This document shows, one piece after another, positions 35,144 to 45,725 of a stretch of DNA of 64,000 bases. The stretch comes from Gnetum montanum (lineage: Eukaryota; Streptophyta; Gnetopsida; Gnetales; Gnetaceae). The stretch is from NCBI GenBank assembly GCA_015680685.1, contig MNCI01011532.1, positions 599,536-663,535 on the forward strand, given 5' to 3'. The translations under genes and the position numbers were made by a program. The notes under the pieces are model-generated. The model was given only the letters and a program-made list of their open reading frames with translations. It ran no database searches and was not told the DNA's origin. Within the stretch, counting starts at the first letter, position 1, and each line of letters opens with the position of its first letter.

Positions 35144-38100
35144 ACTTCCTATCTTGGAATGTCCGAGGCCTAACTGATAGGCTTCGTTGCAATAGAGCCA
35201 GCAACTTTATCTCTAGCTTAAATCTCACTTTGGATTTCCTCCTCCTCCAAGAAATCAAGATCTCAGCCGAACAATTATCTCTTTCAGCCCACGGGTTTCG
35301 TCCCCATTCTTTTGTTCTTGCTACTTCGCATGAGTGTGGCAAAGGTGGCGCAGCCATTCTGTATCCAGCTTATTGGAAAGACAAACTCCTTCAGCACGAG
35401 TCCGATTTAGGTCACCGAGTGACCTGGGCTGTTTTCTCATCCTCACATGATCCCTTCGGAGTTTGTTCTATTTATGCCCCCAATGACTCTACCGAACGTG
35501 CCCAACTGTGGCATGAACTCACTCATAGCCTCCCTTCTATTCCTTGGATTTTTGGTGGCGATTTTAACATGATGGAATTCTCTCATGACAAGCTTGGGGG
35601 TGTTTTCTCTCAACTTCCGCATCATGAATTTCAAGCCTAGTCAAATTTTAAGAAACGTTTCTATCTTTCGGACGGCATCGCAAACACTGCTAGTGGCTCT
35701 CTAAACAGCTTCACTTGGAACAATCTTCGTACGGGGCAGGCTCGCATTTATAGTCGGCTAGATAGGTATTACTTTTCCACCCTTTCTTTTTGGCAGACCC
35801 TTTCTACTACTAAAGTCCACCAACACGCAACCTTATCTGATCATTTCCCTATTACTTTATCTATGCAAATCCATAATGACCACCAACGACGGAATTATCA
35901 TCTCTTTAGGTTACATAACCAATGTTTCTCTTCTCCTTCCGCCCAACAACTTCTTTCTAGCCTTTGGAATGCTGAACCAAGACCCTTAGGTTCAACGGGT
36001 TGGATCCACTGGTGGCTTCGAACTACTAGTAGAGTTAGGAATTTTGCCCGTCATTTTGGTAAGGAAGTTGCCTCTCGCTCTCGGCAAGAGTACACCAACA
36101 TATGCTCTACCATTGAGCACCTTACGACTAAGCTAACTGATGATCCCTTCAATAGTCACCTTCAAGGGGAGCTTGCTAGAGACCGTATTGCCTTTCAACA
36201 TTGGGAATTATATAAGGCACAAGGTGCCTTGATTAAAAGTCGACTCACTTGGCTAAACATACAAGATGAGCACTGTAAGGAATTCTTTAAGTATCTTAAC
36301 CGATCCCCCCCCCTTCACCCTCTTAAGATAAACTCTCCATAAATGGTTCCATTATCACTGACCAAAATAGTCTTCTCTCTTATCTTAAAGCACACTTTGA
36401 GGCCTTATTCACCACTACTCCTATGGATCCTGCATCCTTCGCGGCAGCCACTCTAAATTATCCTAAACTGGTTAATTCTTCTATGCTGACAATTTTAGAA
36501 GCCGATATTACTCCAATTGAGCTTCGACAGGCTTGCTTTAACCTAAGCCCTGGGAAAGCTCCGGGTTATGATGGTTTTCCAGTTGAATTTTTCCAAAAGC
36601 ATTGGGATCTGGTTGGTTCTGACCTCTTCCATGTTATCAAAGAGGCTACGCTTACTGGCTCTTTGGGACCAATCTTAAACCAAGGGATTATTCGTCTTCT
36701 CCCTAAAACAGGAGATCCAACTTGTATCTCCAATTGGCGACCTATCACCTTACTTAATGTGGTTTACAAAATTTGGGCAAAGTGTTTGGCCTTGCGATTA
36801 AAGAAAGTCCTTGCCTTTATTATTTCCCCCCAGCAGACTGGCTTTGTTCCGGGAAGATACATATTAAATAACGTGGTGGCTGCTTGGGAAGGTCTTAAGT
36901 GGGCTGAGGATGAGGGTCAGGATATCCTCCTGATGAAGCTTGACTACGCTAAAGCCTATGATAACATTAAGTGGGACTTCATTATCCAAACCATGACTAA
37001 ATTGGGTTTTGGCCCTAAGTTCATTCATATGGTAGAATGCTTATTCTCAGATGCTACTGCGCGAATCGCGACTACCTTCGGCATCACTTCTCCCTTTTCT
37101 ATTCATAGGTCTGTTAGGCAAGGTTGCCCTCTCGCTCCTTATCTCTTCATCATAGCGGCTGATTTTCTCTGTCATCAAATCAGCTTGGATATTCAAAACA
37201 ATGTTTTATTTGGGGTTCCTCTATCTTCTCCTCAACATCAGCTCCTCAATATGCATTTCGCTGATGACTCATTTTTCCTTATTCAAAACAATGCGGATAA
37301 TGTGCAGTGTCTCTTGTCTCGAGTAGAGCAATATTGCTCCCTCTCGGGATCTGTCATAAATTGGCGAAAATCTTCTGTTTATAGCTTCACCAATAACTAC
37401 AGTCATTTGCCCAATTATAGTTGGAAGCGTACTCAAGATCATGAGATCATTAAGCTCTTGGGAATTCCCTTTCGCTTTAGAGGCCCAACGTCCGAGCTCT
37501 GGGACCAAGTAATTGCTCGAATTCACAGAAAAATGGAAAAATGGAAAACCAAACCCCTCACCCTTGCCGGAAGGTATCTAATCTGTAAGTCTATTTGTGC
37601 CTCTACCCATGTTTATTACTCGTCATGTTGGGCCCCTTCCCATGCTTCTTATCAAAAGCTTGAACGTTTATTTCGAGACTTCATGTGGTCATCTAAGGAC
37701 TCTCAAAAAGGCTTTCATCGTGTAGCCTGGAATATAGTAACTCTTCCTAAGAACAAAGGCGGTTTGGGCCTTTTGAACTCCTTTAAGCAAGGTCTCACCC
37801 TTGTCGCTAAGTGGTTGATTCAGCACTTAGATGCCCCCAATATTATTGGGAATCTCCTTCAGTTAAGGCTTCGACAAGCATTTCCTAAGAATAGGTCTAT
37901 CTGGAAGGGTATCCACCCTGTTAATTGGATCCTTTCTCCTCACGACATTATCATTCCTGGAACACATGTTTTCAAAAGCATTTGGAAGGCTTGGCAAGTC
38001 TTACATTCTCATGTGAATTGGAATAATATACATATCAATCCTACTCTTATTTCTAAGATTTTCCCTTGGTGGCTGCCCCTATGTCCTACTCCTCTAGCCA

Positions 38101-38939
38101 CCTCAAATGCCAGGGTAGTCACCATTTGGTTTCAAAAGGGAGTTGTTTCCCTTAGTTGTCTTCGTCTCACCAATCAGTGGATTACTTGGGATATGTTCAA
38201 AAACTTATATGGGGCTTCCAGAATTATGCACCATTGCCTTGATAGACTTTATCACTTCATTCATCAGAATTTGCATGTGGAAGCTTCGGTTCCTAGTCTC
38301 TTCCATGGTCTTCAATGGACTAATGGATCGAACCTTCTACCCTATAAACCTCATGTGCCCTTTTAATTGTTGCATGATTCCTCTACGATTGTTAATCGCT
38401 GCAATCGATCATGGCACAAAGAAGAGTCTGAACAGTTTTGGCTCTCTCTCTTTTCACAAGTTTGGAACCTTTCGACTCTTCCAAAAATTAAGCAATTTCT
38501 TTGGTGCCTCTTGCATCAAGGCCTGCTTATCGGCAAACGTCGTGAATACCTTGGGATTTCAAACCCTACCTGCCCTCTTTGTGGAGGTCCTGAAAATTTT
38601 TTCCACGTTTTTTGGCATTGCCCTTTCGCTCAGTCTTCATGGGAATGGGTTTCTAAGGTTTTTCCTTTGTGCACATTTTCCCATGAGGATATCTTATTCG
38701 GCTTTTTGGCCACCCCCTCTTCTGACCTTCTGTTTCTTTGGAAAGTTATTAGGCCCCTCGTTCTTTACTTTATATGGAAGCGCAGATACATTGCTCTTTT
38801 CCAGAACACTAATTCGTCCAACTCTAACCATTTAAATATTATGGAAAAATCTCAAATTCTTTGCCTTGTGCATTTCCAAATTTTATCTCATACTTCTAAG
38901 TTAAAGTTGGATACTAATCAGTTGTTTTATTGTTTGTAG
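35140..38939 (+). pseudogene. LINE ORF2: endonuclease, reverse transcriptase, zinc finger
   Basis: The start MNFLSWNVRGLTDRLR opens an APE-type endonuclease with LLLQEIK, GGDFNMMEF, SRLDRYY and TLSDHFPI. The RT follows: SPGKAPGYDGFPVEFF, NWRPITLLNVVYKIWAK, QTGFVPGRYILNNVV, KLDYAKAYDNIKWDF, RQGCPLAPYLF and the catalytic MHFADDSFF. The C-terminal finger reads CPLCGGPENFFHVFWHC. It is broken by TAG at 35638, a frame change at a run of nine Cs (36305-36313), and TAA at 38364; otherwise it is open to 38939. It nicks DNA and copies the RNA into it in live relatives. Confidence 0.93.
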
Positions 38940-39993
38940 CCTTGGAGCAGATACACCAACTCGTGCACTCTTTCCAATCTCGATCTGCTACATCAGAGTG
39001 TGTTATCATCATAATTTTGAGCATTTCAAGCTCTTTGTTGTTCTCCTGGTCTTATAAACTCGCAGTTCCTAAGGATTCCCAGCATTAGGTAGCTCTTTGG
39101 CATGTACTCCCTTTTCTGGCATGTACTCCCACACCCTGAGAAAGATTATGTTTCAAGATGTTTTCTTTCAACAAGTGCATTTGTCATTGTTCTTCTCCCT
39201 ATTTATCCATCAATATGTTCATATGTTGTTCATGTACTTATTCTCATTTAATTAATAAAATTCTCTTTTTGGGGTCCGACACCCCCCCCAAATGGAATGT
39301 GTAATTGTTTGGTAACCTAGTAGTGACTTTACTTGATTCGTTTAGCAGTGAAATCACTTAGTAATCTTATTAACAGTTACATTAGCCAAAGAGGTTTACG
39401 ACAAACCAAAAACAGTTGCTTATTGCCCATAGGATAGAATAGCTTTTTATTTTTATTGCACTTAGACTTAGATTTCATCATCTTTCACCCTATGTTGGCA
39501 CTTAGCGTAATTAAAGTTGAACAATATCAACATACCATATACCTCACCAAGAGTTAAATCATATGACTTGAATTTCACTAACTCTATGTGGGAAGACAAT
39601 GATCGTGAATTAAACATCAACTACTAATATACTTACATTGTCCATCCACAGATTACAATCATTACATGTGAACACTTGTGAACATTTTGTTTTAAATCTT
39701 GCTTATGAAACAACACAAATTATTTTCTTTTGCTCACAATCCCAATTATTCTTTCCAAAATGATACATATCAAGTTTTTAAATAAGTTATTGATCATAAT
39801 CAATATGTAATTATTTAAATTTGATACCTCTCCTTTTTAAAAAAGCATTATAATTATACCAATCATGCATTGTTTAGTTAAACCATTCTAAAGTCCTTCA
39901 TTAGGCATTTTCTAAGTCTCTCACCAAACTAATTTTTGCCACATTTTAATATTTTAGCATACAATCCTTTTGCATCTACAACTTTCCTAGAAG

Positions 39994-40341
39994 CTAATTT
40001 TTTTTAATTCCCTCTAATACTTTATTATATATAAGTTGTAAAATATTTAGGGGTATGTAACTTGCCATGGTATGTGTCTTGCAATGAAATAAATTTTTGT
40101 AGAACTCTTTTATCTCTGCAAATGAAATATGATGGATTAGAGAAACTTTATTTTTAAAAAGTTTCCAGAATTTCGTGCATCTTGCTTTATCATTTGCACC
40201 ATATTGTTTTGGTGCTCTTTTAGAAATGTTCTCTCTAAGAAATTTCATGTAATTTTTATTCAAAGCCTTTTTATTAGATGAATTTTTGAGAGCTAACCTT
40301 GCCTGAAAACATTTTTCACCAAACCACTTATTCTTACCCAT
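39994..40341 (-). pseudogene. LINE ORF2 linker fragment
   Basis: This 115-residue open piece of the old LINE begins GKNKWFGEKCFQARLALKN. It corresponds to the segment between endonuclease and RT in LINE ORF2 proteins (WWD.EC..AR-like). The upstream part of the same frame resumes at 41083 beyond the solo LTR. Confidence 0.7.
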
Positions 40342-41082
40342 TGATGAAACATCATATGTTAGGTAACTTCCTTAATGCATCCCTATTGACGTAGCCTCAT
40401 CGATGCATCCTCCTCAATGCATCTTAGATGCATTGGTGCATATTCATCGATGAAGATGTGTTGATGCATCCTCGTCAATGCATCTTAGATGCGTTTGCAC
40501 ATATGCATTGATGAAGATGCATTGATGCATTTTTGTAAATGCATCTTAAATACGTTGGTGCATATGCATTGACACTATGTTGTCTAAAATTTGTAAATAT
40601 GTAAGCACCTATTGCATATTTGGCACCATTTGGTCAGTAGTGTAGCTAGACTCTTGTAGTTTCCTCCTGTAGTCTTAGCAAACAGTCTAAGTGCCTCCAG
40701 CATGGATTTGAGTCAATTATTATGACATTTTATTTAAGTAGCATTGTACTTAGACACATTCCATGAATGACAATAAGATTAAATAATTAATTTTTGCATT
40801 ATTAATCAAGTAACATTTTATTATTAATTAGATTAAATAATTAATTTCTACATCATTATTGAGTTAGTTTAAGGGCCACACAACATCAATAATCATATGG
40901 CTCAATTTGGACTAAACCATATGTGATACAGTTACGACTAGTCTAAATGAGAAGATAACAACTTGTGATCAATGCTTAACAATCTAGAGGCCACACTAGT
41001 TCAATCTATGGAATTTGAACATATTGCATATGAATGCTTGTGATTTGTATGGTTGAGCATAGGGGATACCCACTACTCATCA
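40342..41082 (+). repeat. Solo LTR, TSD CCCAT
   Basis: This 741-bp LTR begins TGATGAAACATC and ends CCACTACTCATCA. It is flanked by perfect CCCAT duplications (40337-40341 and 41083-41087). Its last 50 bases match the ends of the element A family LTRs, read on the plus strand. It carries a 61-bp tandem repeat near its 5' end. Confidence 0.92.
40402..40573. repeat. 61-bp tandem repeat, 2.8 units, in the solo LTR
   Basis: Units begin at 40402, 40463 and 40524 with GATGCATCCTC. Each contains AATGCATCTTAGATGCRTT and ends near GATGAAGATGYRTT. ATGCAT palindromes recur about every 20-30 bases. Confidence 0.93.
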
Positions 41083-41717
41083 CCCATAAACTTCTATTGC
41101 ATCCTATTATTTTTTGTAGCCTTTAGTAATATGTCTTCTAATTTATATTTAAATTTTTTTGTGTTCAACAAATCTTATATCTCTTGTTAGAAAGATTCTA
41201 TATTTGCAACTATAATATGTCTTCTTATTTTCTTGTATTACTGATAGTTAAAATGCATTCTTTTAATGTAAAAAAATAGAAAATGGTGTCGAGATTCTAT
41301 TAATTTACCATCAATCTAAAGGTCAATGATTCATAGTGTATTTTGAGGAGTCATTAGTAGTAAATCACTAAGAGTATTTTTCTTTTTTCTTTTTCAAAAG
41401 AAAATTTTAAGTTTGATGGAAATTTTTGAAATCCATTTAAAATGATAATACCAAGGCCTTGTCCCCATTCTAACATGTACTTTTGTGTTTGATTTATTTT
41501 AGTATCCTTTGATATTCTTTCCCATCTATTTCTAAATTGACTATAATCTTGCATATCTAACCATCCTTAATTATTATGCTACTCTAAAATATCAATTTGC
41601 TTAGAACTAAACCTTATATTAAAGTCACCACATATATAACAACTTTATCTTTTAATTTAAATTTTGCTATATTTCATCCTAAATATTAAAAATGGTAATT
41701 TTTTTTGATAAACCTGG

Positions 41718-42558
41718 TGATGAAATCAATTTTTGTTGTGATGTGATATCTTATCTACAATGTCATAATACATGCCTTGTCATCATTGATGTGATGTATT
41801 GGGATGCGTGCAACCTTATAAATACCAGCACTTAGGTGGACAATCTGTAACTTTTGATTCCAAGTCTTAGGGAAACTCTTGCAGTTTTAATTCATAGTCA
41901 TAATAGAGAGTGAATGCTTGTAGTGTGATGTTTAGCGGTTGTTTGGTGTTGTTATTTGAGTGAATTGTCCTTGGATGTTCATGAAGGCAATAAAAATCGA
42001 GATTGTTTTCCATCATTGTAACATTCCCTTAGTTTCATTTGTTTACTTAGCATAATCTTTACTGTTTTCTTAGTTAATTATTTACATTTTATGCACTATA
42101 TTTTACATGTCATTAGTAAGCGGAATGGGTATGACTGGTTTTCAAGTGCTAAGTATAGTTATCAGGTAACCTAGTAGTGGCATTGCTTAATTTGTTCAAT
42201 AGTAATACCGCTTGGTAATCCTAGTGATGACCACATGTGTCCAAGGTGTGTATGGTAGACCAAGACTAGATATTTATTGTACTAGGCTAAGATAGATTTA
42301 TGTTTTTTTAGTTAACTAGACTTAGAATTTATTCAATCATGTTTACTTTAGGAGCACTTAAGAGTTTAACAGCATCAGTTAATCATACATCTCACTAAGA
42401 TCTAAAACATACACTTGAATTTCACTAACTCAAAGTGGGAAGATAGCAATCTCAAACTTAATTTCAATTACTGGTATAACTATATTGTTCATTTGCGGAT
42501 TACGATCTGGTCACTCGTGACTTGTATGGTAGAGTGTTAGATGCTCCACCTCTTATCA
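41718..42558 (+). repeat. 5' LTR of element C
   Basis: This LTR is 841 bp, with a TATA box in CCTTATAAATACCA (about 41813-41826). It is homologous to 51010-51613 and to the split LTR at 33089-39690. Confidence 0.88.
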
Positions 42559-42559
42559 T

Positions 42560-42577
42560 CGGCATCATTGTTGGGGA
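42560..42577 (+). other. Primer-binding site, tRNA-Asp, decayed (element C)
   Basis: It reads CGGCATCATTGTTGGGGA against the ideal TGGCGCCGTTGCCGGGGA. Five of the six differences are C-to-T or G-to-A, the pattern left by deamination of methylated cytosines. Confidence 0.7.
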
Positions 42578-42665
42578 TGTGTCAATGTGTGCTAAGTAAT
42601 TGATCTTACAAAGTTCATTGTATTAAGAACCATAAAGTCAATCTTTCTAATCTTTAAATAATTCT

Positions 42666-42670
<5 letters not shown>

Positions 42671-42706
<36 letters not shown>
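42671..42706. repeat. (CA)18 microsatellite
   Basis: An uninterrupted CA dinucleotide run of 36 bases lies in the leader of element C. Confidence 0.98.
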
Positions 42707-42707
<1 letters not shown>

Positions 42708-43779
42708 GTTAAGCATCAAAACTATAACATGGCTTCAAAACAGAGAGAAAAGATGTCACTTGCCGAAGAACTACACAAAAGTTGTGACAGAAATCATGAT
42801 AATGATGGCTGAAGTGCATCAATGCAAACAAGAGTTTCATATGCTCACAATGATTTGTACTATCCTGACTTTACATTCATCCTTCACCAAGATGAATAAT
42901 TCAAATGGAGGGATATGCAAGGCAACATAGTCCTACCATTAGAATGCTCCATACCACTAATGTTTCAAGGAGCCCTTAAGAAGGACAACCTAAGTTATGA
43001 ATAAGAAGGATATCAAGTCACAAAGAACATGACTAGGTTATACCAATCAATAGGGGGCTCAGGCAAAAAGGGATGCTCTAATGGAAGCTCAACGTGAACA
43101 AGATAAGGGAAAAAAATCCCCTTAGATATTTGTCTTGGAGAAAATTAAAGATACCTTACTCTAAGTTGATAAATTGTATCAACTTCAGAGATCCCACTCT
43201 TATACACCAATTATACACATTGAAGATCCTGTTAACACAAAGCTAATGTCAACTCTTGTAGATGACCTTGGGAGAAATGCAAAAGACTCAAGATATAGGT
43301 AGAGCTCAAAGCTTAGAGCTTTTGACAAGCCAAATGAGAATGAATCAAGGAGTCACTGAAGGAGAACTAGCCGACATTGTTGTCCAACTGCTTCCTCCAC
43401 CTCCTCACGCTCATTTGCAGAGTCTAACATGAAGGAACATCGATACAAAGACTGTGACAGGAACAGACGAAGGAATGCTAAGAGACATGAATATAGAGGA
43501 AGGTATGCTACTAGTGAAGAGGATAATTATGAATAAAGAAGATTAAAAAAATCAAACATGAAGAGAGGGAGCATTATGAACACAGAAGGGGTCACTGTTG
43601 CAATAGAGTATACGAACGTAATCAATATGAAGAACCCCTATTGCCCACTCATAGTATGATAAACATCAGCAAAGTAGTCTACATTCCAACAAGGCACATA
43701 AGGGATAGTCACATTAAGTGGCTGGACATGAATAACATGCCTAGATTTGAGGGTAGATATAATGCAGATCCATAACACC

Positions 43780-44640
43780 ATTTTCATGCATTTTATGATG
43801 CTTGTGCCCTCCAAAACATTGAAAGTGATTGGTAGAAACTAAAGTTATTCCCAATGACACTCATTAAGGAGGTAGAAAGTTGGTGTAAATCCCTAGAACT
43901 AAAATCAATTGAAAGATGGAGTACCATGCTAGAACTCTTCAATGATAAATATCATACTTACTCAAAAGTGTCAAACTTAAGAAAGTAGATCCAAGGATGG
44001 AAGCAAGGGACACATGAATCCCTTGATGTAGCAATGAGTAGATACTATTCCTTGCTAGATAGAGGCCCAAGCCATGGATTCTTGTAGAATGAATAACTAA
44101 GGCACATAGTAGATGGGTTTAGGAACAAAACTAGAGAGATCCTTGGGGTTTATGCCCAAGGAAGACTATTTGAAATGACCACCCATTGGATTCAAAGATT
44201 AATTAATCAGGTAGCAAAAGAGGAAGGAGAACTCAAGAAGAGAGAGTTAGCTGAAGAGCATAACAAAAATCTATCAATAAGGAAACACAATGTGAAGATA
44301 TGTGACAAGCAAAAGGATGAAACCTTGGAAGATGTTATTCAAAAAAAGACTCTACCTATCCAAAAATTGGTAAATGATCTAGCAAGTAAGGTAGAGAAAA
44401 TGTGGGATTCAATGGATGAAAAATTTGCTATGGCTCTAAAGATTATGGAAGAAAAGACTGAACAAGCACTTAACAAGGGTAAGGAAAGGAAGAAGAAAAG
44501 AGATTATGAACGAGAAAGTTATAAGTCCAAAGGAAAAGTTGCTATCATTGAAGGGTATATTGACTCTAGTTCAAAGGAAGAGGAAGAATGCAACATGTAC
44601 TAGTATGAACATCCTAAGGGATGCTACCCTTGTATGGCCC
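43780..44640 (+). pseudogene. Gag of element C
   Basis: With stops ignored it reads LQNIESDW.KLKLFPMTLIK, EVESWCKSLELKSIERWSTM, FNDKYHTYSKVSNLRK, QGWKQGTHESLD, YYSLLDRGPSHGFL, HIVDGFRNKTREILGVYAQG, and the intact frame 44175-44603 with VEKMWDSMDEKFAMALKIME. This is the retrotransposon gag domain (PF03732 type). The final part is Lys/Glu-rich and ends at YEHPKGCYP, matching YEHSKGCCP in element A. Confidence 0.8.
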
Positions 44641-45389
44641 ACTCACAAGAATTTGGGGTGTATGCACTCAATCTAAGCTTTGTCAAAATGCAAATGTCCA
44701 AAGGCTACCTTATCCTCAAGGTAATATAAGGCAACCTTTCTAGCCAATATATTACCCAAGAAAAGTCTACCCACAACCACAAGAGCAATACCAGTAGTAG
44801 TGGCAGCAACCATAGACATAGGCAATGCCACTGCCAAGGCAAAAATATCCATATTGGCAATCAAATCGTTATGGATATTATGTCCAGCATCCAATATCTC
44901 TAGGGAATGCTTTAGTTCAAACTTTTTCTCCTTATTATCCACTATAGTACTATAGGCCTACTACTCTAAGGATGGATCATAGTCCTTATGCACATTTGCT
45001 AATAGCTAGCTCGTTAAATCCCCCTTCCAATTCTTTGCCACGAGTGTTACCACCTATCTTGTAGGAAGAATTACCATCACAACCTCAGTAGAGAAGTCTT
45101 GTTAGGGTAATGAATGTACAAAGAGAGGGTCATACTAGTGATACTAAAGGAAAATCAAGGAAACTTCCTTTCTTTAGGATAAGTCTAGAAAAGGTTGGTA
45201 GAATTAGAACTTTGTTGAGACAAGCTTCTCTTATGACATATCCTCCTACCAACAACATGCTTCCATAACAATTGAATCAAGAACTTAAAACTGACATGCT
45301 GACAGAAATAGTATTAGATTGGATAAAGGTAGGATCACTTTCCAGGAAAAGAATTGATCTAAGAGTTCCTTTGATTTCTTTACAAGTAA

Positions 45390-45725
45390 CTTGAAATTTA
45401 CCATGCAAGGCTCTATTGGACTCAGGTTTTGGAGTAAATTTGATCTCTGAAAAAACATATAAGGCATGGGACCTACCACCTTTAAATAAGTGTAACATAA
45501 GGTTAGAGCTATCAAATTAATCTGTCACCATTTCTTTGGAATAGAGAGAAGATGTCGTGACCACTATCAATGGGTGATCTTATCCAATAGATTTTCTTGT
45601 GATTGACATGAAAAATGATGACAAGAAATTTCCTATCATTATGGGAAGAGCATGGATTAGCACTGTGGATGCTAGGTTAATAATGAGAGACTTCTATGTT
45701 GAAATCTCCAAAGAAGATGCATAAG
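45390..45725 (+). pseudogene. Aspartic protease of element C
   Basis: It reads ALLDSGFGVNLISEKTY, then VVTTINGWSYPIDFLVIDM, then FPIIMGRAWISTVDA. The catalytic DSG is present. Two stops interrupt the frame (LSN*SVT and LE*REDV), so it is inactive. Confidence 0.82.

Larger units (their letters stand above)
33513..39289 (+). mobile_element. L1-type LINE, nearly full length
   Basis: This 5.8-kb non-LTR retrotransposon is flanked by a perfect 14-bp target-site duplication (AAATGGAATGTGTA at 33499-33512 and 39290-39303). It has a GC-rich 5' leader, ORF1 with a zinc knuckle, and ORF2 with endonuclease, RT and a C-terminal zinc finger. It ends in AATAAAATTCTC, a T run, then GGGGTCCGACACCCC and more Cs, with no poly(A) tail. 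Three stops and one frameshift make it inactive, but the long open frames suggest it is younger than the LTR elements. Confidence 0.95.
33089..39690 (+). repeat. Old LTR interrupted by the L1 LINE
   Basis: The segments 33089-33512 and 39304-39690 are together homologous to the LTR of element C (41718-42558). Landmarks are GGCTATAAATACCA (33172-33185), GAGTGAATGCTTGTAGTGTG, CTAGTAGTGAC, and CACTAACTC..GTGGGAAGACAATGATC. It looks like a solo LTR or LTR remnant with a lost 3' end. I could not find its target-site duplication. Confidence 0.7.

Noticed and set aside
38143-38835. 230-codon plus-strand frame near the LINE 3' end
   Set aside because: It is another frame of the ORF2 zinc-finger region, whose own frame carries the CPLCGG..H..C finger.
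40402-40573. CRISPR-like array
   Set aside because: Units are contiguous without unique spacers and lie in a plant solo LTR.
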